A stretch of 64,000 nucleotides of DNA, taken from Lichenostomus cassidix (taxonomy: Eukaryota; Chordata; Aves; Passeriformes; Meliphagidae). Position 1 is the first letter of the stretch. Each line of letters opens with the position of its first letter. This document shows, in pieces, positions 25,539 through 37,757 of the stretch. Under the pieces are notes generated by a model, which saw only the letters and a list, made by a program, of their open reading frames with translations, was not told the DNA's origin and made no database searches. A program made the position numbers and the translations under genes. Where the stretch lies: contig CM039180.1 in the NCBI GenBank assembly GCA_008360975.2, positions 10,011,122 through 10,075,121 of the forward strand. Direction: 5' to 3'.

Positions 25539-28467
25539 AAGAGCTAGAGCTTCTAAGCATTAAAGAGAAGCTCAAACAAATAAGAAAACAAAAACCTGTG
25601 ACTGACAATGGTAAGGTCTTCTGCTCATCTAGAAATAGGTAATGAGATGTTACAGAAAAGCAGTGCTGTTCTAATTTTCTGGCTTTAGTGGTAAAACCCA
25701 GATTCTTCAGAAAAGATGCAAAGGACACACAACAGAAATAAATCCTCCCAGAAATATTTACTTTTAATCTTTCACATGAAAGAGATTGATTTAAACTCGA
25801 AAGAAGGACTTTTCAAAGCCTTTCCAATATTCTTTATTTTAGCGTTAATTATAACAGCTTTGCTTTTCTTGGGATATGTATAACAGACAAATTCTTTTAA
25901 ATTTGGTAGGGAGATAATCTAAGACGTTGTTACAGAGTTGATGAAACAATGATTTGGTGCTTATATGGAAGAGAAATGAAAGATGTTGCACACTAAGGAC
26001 AAATATTAATTGAATTTATCAAAGCCTATTCAGGCTAATTTATAAGGACTGGGCCATTAAACAGCAAGAATGGAAATGGCACATAGCAATATAAATCATA
26101 ATTACATATAATGATTTGCATCACTGAGACATTCAGCTGCAACTAATGGGATAAGCTAGGGTCATTGTTTTGAAGAAGACTAGTTTTAAATTGTTAAACT
26201 TGTAGAAAATTTGTTCTTAATGACAGCTTAAATTGTAAATGAACTCATGATTATTAATATCTAAAAAATGTATGGTGAGAAATAAAATCATTCCTATTTA
26301 GGGTGTTTCTCGAATCACCCTACACATTTATTGACCAGCATTGTGAAGGCTATCACTCAAATAATAAGATTTAAAAAACACAAACAAACCAAAAACCTAC
26401 AAATTAGCAAAAGAAAGATGCTAAAATTCTTTGTGCAAAACTTCTTAGTCAACTGTTCCTACAGAAATGTGTTCTTCCTTCCCAAACAAATCCAGTCAAA
26501 TAATATATCTGTACTTATCATGTTACATTCAGGAAAGAAAAATCTAGGAATGCAAGTGTTTAATTAAGGTTATGAACAAGGCTTTGAGAATATTTGATTT
26601 TTGATTCATTAAAAGAAAAGAATAAAATCTGAAGGACATTCTTTTGAAATGTCCTTTTATTCCAACAGAGGTAAAAGCTGTAAAATTGTATTCAGCTCTG
26701 CCCTAAATTAAATATTTGATTAAAAAGAACTTTTTTTCCTGTTCCCTCTTTCACCTCCCAACTCAGCAGAGACTCAGCTAAAGCACAAAATTTTATAGTG
26801 TATATCTGTTTCCTAATAATGGTTCCAGGAAAGGACTGGGGAAAGAAGGTGGGAAGTGAGTTATTAAGTATCTCATCTGACTCTCAAGTGTCACTAGTAT
26901 TCACGTGTAATCTGTGACTTTCCTTTAGCTTACGAAAAAAATAAAAAAGTTAATACTTTTATTTTTCACTATGTATTTATACCCCACTGACGTCAACAAA
27001 GCCAGAGGATAAATTGTAGCCTTAAGGAAGCTGGATGGTGACAGACAGTTCTGAGATCATCTGGATATTTGCTGTAGTATGAAAAAGCAGTCGAGTTTCC
27101 CTTCAGACAATGTCTGTCTCCTGCCATTCTAACATGCTCAGGGCCTAGAGGCTGAGAGCTGAGCATCCCTTACAAAGGGCAACCTCAGCCAGCTCCTCTT
27201 GACAGGACTTTGATGCAGAGCAGCAACAACAAGCCAGGCTGGGGAGATCTCCTACATCTGTTTTGAGCAATTAATTCCCTAGAGGTAACTCCACTCACAT
27301 GAAACTAATTTTGCAGTGTTTTATCTAGAATGTGATTGAGTGAGCAGACTGAAAATTGAAGAAACTTGGTATTTATTTTGTGAAAACAAATGAAGAGGCC
27401 ATTAACCTTCCAATAGAAATTATTACCATATATGTTTTAAAATACTACTTTTTTCTTTTCCCAGGCTTGAGAACTGTGCAACAGCTTTGGTGACAATCAA
27501 GATGATGCTACTTGTCAACACTAAGCCAAAACAGATTATTGTGATGAGGGAATCTCAACTCTCCCAACACAATCATGAAATCTGACCCCATAGACTCCTG
27601 CAGACTCTCTTGTTATCAATCAGCTGTAGGTTAAATTCTCTCAAAGAAAGTAATCAAAGTTTATTTCAGAGTGCATTAAGATAATTTCCTAGACATTACT
27701 GAAATAAATGAATGCCTCTCTTCCAAATTAGTGTCTATTTGGACTTGAATAAAGAAAGTTGAAGTCCTTGTATTCCTTTAATATCTGAGGTCACAAAAAA
27801 AGTCAATTATACTGATAAATTTTCAGTTTCACATAAATTCATTAGATTGTGTGGAATGTATTGTGCATACATTTTATAATTCCACTGCCAATGTACAGAC
27901 ATGAATGACAGATTTAGTCTAGATATATTTGGTTATGTGTATAGATACAGATACTTAACAACACAAAGTTTCCTGCTTCCCCTGACAGTGCTTGTCTTAC
28001 TTCCTGGCTGAGTACAAAGAGATTCCCAGGGGAGACACTATTTAGCCACAACCCAGTGTGAAAGGATCCCATTAGCAGCTTGGTCACCTGCAATTTCTGA
28101 GGCCAAATTGTTTTGGAAACATTAATTTCTTCTGTGTCAAAAAGTCAAACATAAATTCAATCTCCTTCTGGCGTCCCCCTCACAAAACAACTTTAATATG
28201 AACACCAGTCATTTATTTGAAGTTTTGTAGCACTGAGTGCAGGCAAACCTACAGGGGATATGTATTTTTTAAACTTTCTAACACATTGCCTAAGTAATAG
28301 ACACAACTCTTCACCTTCAAGCCCCATCCTCATTTACTTTGCTATTGATAACAATTTTTGCGTTTTACGAAGATGCTTAGGCAAATGCAAATTTGCCATC
28401 CAAGCTTGTATTTTACTCAAAGATAAATTTAACCTACTGCTTCCAAATAGCAGGTTGAACATGAAGT
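25539..28467. other. AT-rich non-coding stretch
   Basis: No gene was recognised. A possible conserved-element-like segment lies at 25995-26160, with TAAT cores, a perfect octamer ATTTGCAT at 26114-26121 and an E-box CAGCTG at 26134-26139. The remainder, including 27000-27260, is unclassified. Confidence 0.5.
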
Positions 28468-28669
28468 CATAGGATGTTTTGGGTTGGAAAGGACCTTAAA
28501 GATCATTTCATTCCAACCCAGCTGCCATGGACAGGGACACCTTCCACTAGATCAGGTTGCTCAGAGCTCCAGCCAATGTGGCCTTCAACACTAAAAGAGA
28601 TGGCATCATCCCCAGCTTCTCTGGGCAACGTGTTCCAGTGCCTCACTACCCTCACAGTAAAGAAAATAG
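28468..28669 (-). mobile_element. CR1 LINE, short 3' end fragment
   Basis: The plus strand shows the reverse complement of the avian CR1 3' end. It begins with a degenerate remnant of the terminal repeat, then 'gggttggaaaggacc', 'ttccaaccc', 'gccatggacagggacacc', 'ttccactag' and 'ggttgctcagagctcc'. It closes with 'ctctgggcaacgtgttccag' and 'cctcactaccctcacagtaa'. About 200 bases remain, 5'-truncated. The open frame at 28474-28680 is an artefact of this repeat, not a gene. Confidence 0.95.
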
Positions 28670-31600
28670 TTAACTTATAGTTTAAAATTAAACTAGTATT
28701 CTAAGAAGAGAGTTTGTATCCTCTCATTATAAAGAAATTATGGCTGCTATGCAGATGTATGGATGAGCTCATTTGAAAGCTAAAACTATATAAATAATTT
28801 TTGCTGCTTTTCAAAAATTTTACATGTAATAAAGAGACTGATATGAGTGTTTTGGCCTTTTTCTTTCTGGCTAAAACCCTCAGAGATTTATAAGTCTTTG
28901 AATTTTAGAAATAACAGGATCTCTTTTTCTAAGCAGATATGTGTCTTGAGCCCTCTTTCCCTGCGGAGCTCTTTTATGGCTAAATCTGATAGGAATTTAC
29001 TTCCACAGTTATCTTTAAGATATCAGACTTTTTTTTTTTTTTCAGCCCTCAAATCCAGGTAGATCTTCAAGTCAGGGATTATTTACAGAATCAAGTGATT
29101 TAGTTCCCAAAGAGCTTTTGCAGTTGGGAAATCTTTTAAGAGATACTCTATTCTGATGGCAATTCTCTACATATCCAGAAATGTTGAAATATTTAGAAAA
29201 TGCTTTGCTTTGCCAGTGGATTAACTGTTCTGACTGATGTTAAAAAAGAAGACAACTATTGCTAGCATTGTCATAAATTAGTAGTCCCTTCTCCTTACAC
29301 CTGAAAGACCAGGCAGAGGATCAGAGCTTAAGAATATTTTTCTGGGTGGATCTGCTCTTAGATAAGTCTTGGACTGCTACAGCCATTGCTCAGGGCTGAA
29401 TTACTTAGCTTGAAGCAAGCACAACCAGGATGATTTCTATCCTACAGAAAATATCTTTAGTCATAAAAAGTGAGTTATTATGGAAATCTACTTTCATTTA
29501 GAGAACATCACTGTTGGAAAGGGACTCCATGAAGCCAAATCCATCTTAGAAAGATGCAGATATCATGAAAAGTGAAGGGTCACGCTAAAAACACAGAATT
29601 AAGAAACACATAATCAATAGCAAACACTGATAAGTAGGTTAGTATGCTATCTAAGGTACTATTTTTATGTTTTATAGTTTTACTCACTTGGAATACATCA
29701 TCTCACTACATGCTAGCTCACACCAATGATTATCATGCAGTGAAATGTTGTGTCTTTTTGTATCAATGGACTGGAAGTTCTCATAAAAATTAAAGCATGC
29801 TGAGCTCTCAAAAAGTGAAATATAATGAAAAAAGATGAATTGGATAAAATCCAGCTTGGAGATTTATTCAATTTTTTATGTGAAAAAAGTGAATATACTT
29901 TATGATCCCTTTGGGTACAACAGTTCCTAAACCTTTTGAATTTCAATATGAGTATATGAAAGCATACAGATTTGAATAAGATTTATGAACAATGCACACT
30001 TAAAATTATTGTCTACACATAGCAAAAATAAAAGCTCATCTCATCACTAGTTTCTTCTCACCCTGAACTTTCCCTTTAAATCTTATAAACCTGATAAAAG
30101 AAGCAAGGGGGATGTCACAAGTTTAAACTGTTTTTCTATCATCAGGTCAAGAAGGTTTCATGTATTTTCAGACAATTTTATGATTTACAGTTCTCACATT
30201 CCAGTCTGGTTATGACTATAGCAAGGTCCAGCGACTGTCACATCCATGAGTCACATTATTAATCCACTGCCAGACTCTGTTTGAACTGCTACACTTGTAA
30301 AGGAGCCAGCATGAAACCCTTGGTTTTTGCAGACTGTCTGCTAGATCCTTAGTGAGTGAAATTTAGTTTCATAGATCTCAATACAATCCCAGCCAAACAC
30401 AGCCACCGATAGTCCCTTGGTATTTATCTCAACTCCTATTGACTTATTAGGTGTCTAAACAGCAGTAGCATGCAGGGATCAGAGTCACAGAAAATGTATT
30501 TTGTAGACATGCCAGAAAAATATATGGAGATGACAGTGGCAACAGAATATTTCTAGTGCCTTTTTTCATGGAGATAAATCTTACAGAATGTACTACATCC
30601 AATAATACATTTTAGCTATCTGTTTTTTAGTTTTGTCTTATTACAACTTCAGTACATTGTTGTTAATTTTACTCATGACAGCACAGATCTAGAGATGCAC
30701 AATCTAATTACATTCCTCTCATGATGAAATCTTTACTGGGCAGCTCACAAGCACAAATATTAGCTTAATAATGAACAAGAATGATGCTAAAACAAATGAA
30801 CAGCACAACTGTATTTTAAAATGGTTTTAAATTTTGAACTTTTTTTCTCAATAGACTACTGAAGACTGATTCATGTTCCAAGTCATTTTGCATGGCATTA
30901 AGAAACAGCACCAAAATTATTTCTCTGTATCAGGAGAGTTCTGACTTGATTCCAGTGTTGGAAACAATAAAGGCAGTCATAAAAATCAAAGACTGTGAGA
31001 AAGTCGCGAGAAAAAAGTAACCACAGCTTATCACCAATTTAGTAACTGCTGGTTTCCTTCTCTGTTATGGAAAACGTTGATCTATCAAGTCCAATTATAA
31101 ACTCAACATTGTCAAGTTCACCACTTAACCAAAGATGACTGAAAATAAATAATAAGGGAAAGAGCAGACAAGCCAATGGATGGTCACCTCAGAAGACTGA
31201 AAAGAAGGTCCTTCAAAGACATGGAAGAATAGAGAGGATAATGAATGAGAAATATCTGCACTTACAAAGGAGGAGAAGGAGCGAGAGCTAGGTGAATACC
31301 TGCATGGAAAACTTTCTCTATCTTCTCTGTTTTCAGATATAGACAGTCAATGACAGGAGTGGGAGGCATGAAGTGTCTTACCTAAAATTGTAAACATGTT
31401 TAGGATGTCCTACTTCATTGTGGAGTTAAAGTACTCAAAACCCAGTGGAGGGTAACTGAGGCTGTTTGCATTCAAGTGCAATTCTCACTATTTGATTTGC
31501 AAAGTATGTGTCCACAGGTGAGCTGATTACCCTGGACTCCTTTCACAGCCAGTGAAGAGAAATTCATACCTGTAGGAAAAAACTTAGGCTGATTTATCTT

Positions 31601-33720
31601 TGACTCCCACATTTGGATTAGATTAATTGGGTTTTTATCCTATTTCTTTCCAGTCTGCAAAAGAAATATTGGGCAATTAGTTCCAACTCCAATGTCTGTC
31701 ATAGAGCTCTATATTGTCTGCTTTTGGCCAACAGAATCACACCTTTTAAAAGATATTTTATAAAGATGATATGATAATGAACACCTCTTTGTTCAGAAAC
31801 ACTCTAAAATAATTTGACATTTGTTTTTAAATTTTTGAACAAGTGATGTAGACTGAAACCATAAGAACCAAGTAACAACATGAATTATGTCCCTCTACTG
31901 ATAAAATTTTATAGTCTTGGGGATATTTATAACAGCATTGATTCAGGTCAAGAGACTCTTTTAGCTCTAATGGTCACCTTTGCATTTGATCACAGAGAAT
32001 TTGAAATCACAGAGAATTAGGGAAATATCTGTTACCATGCTAGACAGGAGTAAACAGAAATTTTACTGTAAAAGACAGTAGGTTATTCATTTTTGCTTAT
32101 ATATTTTTTTCTACAACTGAGAGTCACAATTCTCATGTGTGTCCCCTTTCATATGTCAATGTACACATTTAAAATTCATATAAATATAAACATATATGTT
32201 TAAATACACATGCCATTTTTATTAAGGCTGATTCTCTATTCCAGTAGTGATAGCCCAACCAAAAACTCCCTTGATCATATCCCCTCTAACATCTGCTTGT
32301 CTTTTCATTCATACCCATTTGGGACAAAGTTCTTAAAACCTATTCACCTCTTTAACTACTTTAGTCAGTTCAGAGAATATAGAAAAGGGGATTTTCATGC
32401 AAGATAACTTGACTGAGATGAATTAGGTAAGCATGAATTATGACAGTTATAAAAATAGCAATATAGTCCATCCTCTCTCTTGTGTGTATTTCTCATTATT
32501 CCCTTTATATGTGTCCAAACACAGATTTAACAAAGAAGGTTAGAAAAGTAGATACTGATGTTCCAAATCTGTACTTGTGCTGCACCAATTACATACCAGG
32601 AAAGATGGCTCAGCATGAATGTTTGCATTGGAAAAACATACTTGTGCAATTTATTTCCTTTTATACAGGCTGAAGTGGCTCTAAGAATCCTTTAGCTCGT
32701 GACCTGGAAGAAACTTGAATCTAGCAGTAGCTTTGGACTGCCAGACTAGCAGGCTACTGCCCTGCAATATGGTCTCAAGCTATTTGCATTGGCTCTGTGC
32801 TGCAGGGCAAGCTGTCATTTGGCCATTTCCACCACTTTTCCTTCACCAAAGAAGCAGTCTAACCCTCAGCTCACAGCATTTACAAAGCACTGCTGTTTTC
32901 TATTTAGGGCTGAGGGTGAGAGTTGAAAGCTTAGCCTGGTATTCTTCACCCTTCACTATGCAGAAGCACTTCATGTCATTAGCTCAGTATCTGCCAACAC
33001 ACTGGCACACCGCAAGGGAATGCTCCTGACTTCCAAAAATAACAAAGCAAGAACAACAGAAAAGCCTATCTTTTATAAAAAATAAAAAGTTTTAGTCTGT
33101 AATGTGTATTCCCAAATGAACCCACAGAAGAATTTTCTAATGTCTCTCAAAGCAAAAAAAAAAGAAATTATAGAAATACAATGTGCAGGAAACCTCAAAA
33201 GGGACCATAAGTGGTCCTTAGTAGTTAGACAGCACAGGATTACTGAGTCAAAGAGCAATGCTCTGACACAGAAACCAAAGCTCTATGGCAGACAAGAATT
33301 TTATAACAGCCAGAGAAGGGGAAATTGCAAGAAGGATATTTGCATAGCCATGCCTTCAAACTGAAGACCAACAGTACAAGACCAAAAGCTACAATTTTGT
33401 CACAAGAGAAGACCAAAAGAGATTCAAGGCATCTTCCTTTTTCAAAATGCAACTGAGATCATCCAACAGTCCTTACTGACATAATCACAGGGATAAAAAA
33501 TTCCTCTGGAACTTGATTCTAGCAGTCACTCACTACAGAATGCTTCAACAGGACATATTAATAGCCACCAGAAATAGTTTGATTTACCAGAAGAACAAAA
33601 GTAATCTCTGCCCAAATCTTTAATCTGCTGCCCATGCTATTTATATGGTTACTTTTCACTTAAATTCCTCTCAAGCTGTTTCAATTTGTTTTTTTGGGTT
33701 ATTTTGAAGAAAATATTAGT
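28670..33720. other. AT-rich non-coding stretch
   Basis: No gene or clear interspersed repeat was recognised across about 5 kb. Open frames at 28847, 29713, 32210, 32482, 32715 and 33104 are short and domain-free. A poly-T run at about 29029-29042 and small A-runs are present. Confidence 0.55.
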
Positions 33721-34480
33721 CTCACAGAAACATAAAAAAATGAGTTGGAGAGAATTTTAGAGGTTTCTAATCCAGTCTCTTACTTGGAGGATGTCTAAAT
33801 TCGAGGTTAGATTTAAAAAAAAAAACGTGTTTTGAAAGTTTCTGAGGATAGAGCTTCAACTAGGTCTCTGCCTGGGTGTAGGGATTCACGTGTTTTGTTG
33901 AAATTTGTGCCACTTGCCTGGGTCCATCATTTTAGTTTGCCAAGGTCCCTTTCCTCTGCAGGGCAGCTCTGCCCTGCTGGGGTCTGACACTACCCCGCAC
34001 GGTGCCACTTGTGAAGGAGGTAAGGCAGTATTCCTGTCCCATTCTCTAGGTTTTCAGTGGATAAATTAAACAGTATAGACACTATACCAAACTCTTAGGA
34101 ACATTATTTGTAGCCCAGCACCAGCTTTTGAACAATAGCTTTTTGTTTTATATTAAAGCACATCAACTCTTTGAAATTGAGCACAGCTGAAGTGAGAGAT
34201 TTCAAAGAATTGACATAATCCCAAATGCAGCAACCCAAGCACTTTTTCACCTACCCTGCAGTCCACCTGTCTAGTTCATATCCTTCTTGGCTATAATCTG
34301 ACTACAGGGATTACAAATTTAGAGTTTGTGATACCCTATCAAAAACCTTACTGAGGTCTGCTTCTTCCAGCTTCTTCTACTATCCCCAAGCTGTTACAGA
34401 TGTTCTAATTTGTGATTCCTGTAATCTATGATCATACTGTGTGTGCTCCCAGGTGTATTTATGTTGATCAGAATTCAGAA
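33721..34480 (-). mobile_element. Ancient, highly diverged CR1 LINE remnant (probable)
   Basis: Several widely spaced landmarks match the order of an older CR1 copy read on the minus strand. At 33721-33800 is a 3'-end-like block ('gagttggagagaattttagag', 'taatccagtctc'). Near 33895-33950 'gttgaaatttgtgccacttg' leads to 'tttgccaaggtccctttc', resembling the ORF2 region upstream of the 3' end. At 34225-34330 is a segment like 'ttttcacctaccctgcagtcc'. At 34330-34350 the phrase 'ataccctatcaaaaaccttac' followed by 'tgaggtctgc' corresponds to the conserved CR1 ORF2 block for a 'VSYLKAF-like' region. Divergence is much greater than in the other copies, with many indels. Boundaries are approximate and it could be two fragments. 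Confidence 0.55.
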
Positions 34481-37361
34481 ATATTTATTTCATAGCACAT
34501 GTAAAATCTACAGTGATGAATGTACCTACATCACCAAAAAGCTGATATCAGCACTAAAAGTATCACAGAAAGAATAAAGAATTATTCCAAGGTCACTGAG
34601 GGCTCTATGTCTGAAGCTTAGATAGACAATGCTTCTGAAATAACCCTAACTTTGGCAACTCTTCACCAGTGTGTGCCAAAAAACGTTTCTTCTTTACTTT
34701 TTACTATATAGCTGCCCAAAAGAATTACAGATCAATATTCTTTCTTCAGTCTTTGGTTGAACTCTGTTTTAAACAAGCTATTCAGCATTTTTTCCATCAA
34801 AATGAAGCTTGATGAGAGAGCATAATGGAAAATAACTTAAAAACAAGACCAAAACAACAACAAGAAAAAAGCCAGCCCTCCCAAAACACATATATGAAAA
34901 AGAACAAGCAGCTATTGAGCATTCAGTCCATTAGAATGTGTTCAGGTGAGCCACCTCTTTGAATTTGTACCTAGTCTGATGTGGAAGAAGCATCACGTGG
35001 AAACTGTCAGTTAAAACCAGGAGACATAATGCAGTAAAAATTAACTCAGAATATCACCACAGCATATCCGCCAAACTAGATGTCAGTGTTGTGGCATGAA
35101 GAAAGTTAGTTTCACAGAGAGATAAGAAAGGCTAGTAGAACATCTCTTTATGCTTTAGGAGAGCAGGAAAAATGCAGCATGGCAGAATGCAGGGATGTTC
35201 TGATTGTTGACAGAAGTGTGAAGCATATGTTGTGTATGTGCTCTGTATGGAAGAAGGGAATGCTCAGTGGAGCTCTGAATCCTCTAAGCAACAGCCCAGA
35301 CACTCTGTGAAATAAAAATCCAGACATCAGTCTGGCTGAAAGCACTGAAACTAAGCTGAAAACATATGTGATTACTTGTGGAGGTGACAAGAGAAACTGG
35401 AATATAAAGTACCCTAGACAGTCAATAAACCTGTCTTACAAACTTCCCTTTGTCCTCAGTAAAAAAACCTAACAAACAACAAACCCTTCAAAATCATCCA
35501 AAAACTTAGCCTCTAGTGTAACTAAACATGTGTCAAATATTTTAGAAAATACAAGGTTAGTAAGGGTTTTCTGACTGCAAAAAGACGAGACATCCAAAAT
35601 ACGAAGAAAATATTCCCAGCTCTGCACAATAACTCTGTTTTCTGTATGCTCCTGCAGTTACCACATTAAAGATTTTTTGGTGCATCATTAACATGTGTTC
35701 TGCAAACTGTGCCACAGGGTTGGAATGACCAGTGGCAACTGTGAAATCTAGCTTGTCAGTCTGGAAATAGTGTGCTTTCCTGGAAGGCTGAAACACCAGA
35801 ATAATCCTTTATCATCACAAACATTCTGATCTCAGATACAGATGACAGAAGTTTTGCATGAAAACAGTTTATTACTATCTGGCCAAATTTTTTCCTTTTT
35901 TTTTTTTTTTTTCCTCCTGCACAGCATTCAATTGAAAAGGCTGTAAGAGGGAAGGGAAAAGAATATAAAAATTGCATTTTTTGCATTGTCAACAAGTATC
36001 CTTAGTAAGGAGTGTCATGATGTGCTGTTGAGCAGCATTTGTGATGAATACAATAAAAATAAATTGACTATTTTAAAGAAGCTGATAGTATTTTCATCAT
36101 AATTGCCATGAGTATCTTTTTAAAGAGAGATGATGTAAACATTCCACATTCTCTAAATTACAGTGATGCAGTGACTTAGAAGCCAGCATGAGTTACTTTT
36201 ATCAAGCAATAATGCATTTCAAATCCAAAAGAAGTTCCTTCAGTTTTTATAACAAAGGTCCCTGATGATCCCAGAACAAGTCTCAAAAAGACCTAGAAGG
36301 TTTTAAGACAGAGCCCAGAAACTGCTGCAAAAACTGCTGCAAAAACTGCTTCATCTGCTGGCAGCACTGTACTAAACACGGAGAATGAGAAACTTGGTTT
36401 GTGTTACCCCATAACCAAGACTGTAATCCCTGCAAGAGGAGCTGGGCTGGGGACACTTTAAACTGTAAATTAACAACTTTTACCTGTGCTGGTTGTTGCT
36501 TCTCCAATTGTAAAGCGACAACCACCTCTTGACACAAACCTTCTTCTTTTCAAACTGAGGACTAGGTTTTGCTAAAAGAGACCATCTTGAAAAATTGATG
36601 CCCAAACAGTGGTGTTAGTCACTCCTCTACAGGTGTTTCAGAGCTTGCCACATCACAGGTAATGTGTCTCATCTGACAGCAAGGCAAAGGTGGACTGACA
36701 GATTGAGGGCAGTTAAAGGGCAGCAAAGGTAATTACACAAATTGGCAATTACAGAAGAAATAAAGCCAACCTTGTGATGCATAGATCCTCAAACAACAGG
36801 AATACATTGGAATAAGAACAATTAGAAAAATAAATTGTGTCACCTTTTGTCTCAGAAATTTACAAAAGATTTTTATACCTTCATGGTTATATTCTTCAGG
36901 TATTGTTAGTGCTAAATACTTAGTTCCAGAAATTTAATAGGCTGCTTCAAACTACCATATGTTTGCCCAATCTTCTGACAGTTTTCCTGCTGCATGAGTT
37001 AGTTTGTGGGCTATGCTGTGAAAGCTCTGTTGTAATCACAAACCACTTTTTCCACTGGGAAAAGGGACTGTAGCAATGTACGATGTACAATGTATTAAAT
37101 CTCAAAGAATACCCTGCAGAGCACTGAGAGATTCCACACGCCAAATATGTAGCAGCACATACATGGGGAAGGAGAAATCATGTAATTTGATTTCATGGAT
37201 TCATTTTACTCTTATAACACTGATTTGTGTGTTCAGGTCTAGTGCAGATGAGAGATGCCAAATATTGAACTAGTCCAAGGATTGTGTACTGGGTAACATC
37301 CAGTCTCAGGTGGTTTCAGTTGTGAAAATGGGGTCAAACATCTCCAATCTGATGTGGAAGT
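34481..37361. other. AT-rich non-coding stretch with small repeats
   Basis: No gene was recognised. A T-rich tract at about 35888-35914 and a 12-bp tandem repeat at 36321-36350 are inside. Open frames at 35148, 35557, 35756, 36283, 36947 and 37076 have no recognisable domain. Confidence 0.55.
36321..36350. repeat. 12-bp tandem repeat, 2.5 copies
   Basis: The unit ACTGCTGCAAAA occurs at 36321-36332 and 36333-36344, with a half copy to 36350. Read on the minus strand it gives a repeating Gln-Gln-Phe-Leu pattern in an otherwise featureless open frame. It is a slippage-type duplication. Confidence 0.85.
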
Positions 37362-37757
37362 CATAGAATCATAAAATCATAGAATCATTAGAAGGGATTC
37401 ATCAGAATGGAACCTGATCAGGACTTCCAGGTCCCTTTCTGCAGCTGCTGTCCAGTCTCTCATTCCCCAGTCCCTGCAGAGCTAGGATTGCCCCATCCAG
37501 GTGCAGAATCCAGCACTTTCCCTGGTTGAATTTCCTATGATTGTTGATTGCCCATCTCTCTAATTTGTTGAAGTCTCTCTGCAGGACCTCTCTTCCATTG
37601 AGGGAGAAGAGAGCTCCTCCCACTTTAGTGTAATTGGCAAGCTTCCTTAGTATTCATTCCTTCGAGTCCTGTGTCCAAGATAATAATGAAGATATTGAAA
37701 AAAACTGGGCTGAGGATGGAGCCCTGTGGAGCCCCACTAGTCACAGGTCACCAGCCT
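37362..37757 (-). mobile_element. CR1 LINE pseudogene with reverse transcriptase remnant and internal deletion
   Basis: The minus strand begins inside ORF2. Positions 37744-37685 encode [20 protein letters not shown], the reverse transcriptase motif containing the conserved PQGS. In another frame from about 37641, [13 protein letters not shown] continues to LQRDFNKLERWAINNH and then KFNQGKCWILHLDG, matching the CR1 region just after the active site. The catalytic FADD block reads LANY here (37630-37641), so both aspartates are lost. A frameshift separates the two parts. After about 37402 the copy jumps to the terminal ATTCTATG-type repeat (37362-37388). The rest of ORF2 and most of the 3' UTR are therefore missing. 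The open frame at 37402-37623 belongs to this dead element and is not a host gene. Confidence 0.93.

Noticed and set aside
28474..28680. Open frame of 68 codons, plus strand
   Set aside because: It is antisense translation of a CR1 3' end fragment.
37402..37623. Open frame with protein-like sequence, minus strand
   Set aside because: It is the ORF2 remnant of a dead CR1 element, already annotated as mobile element, not a host gene.
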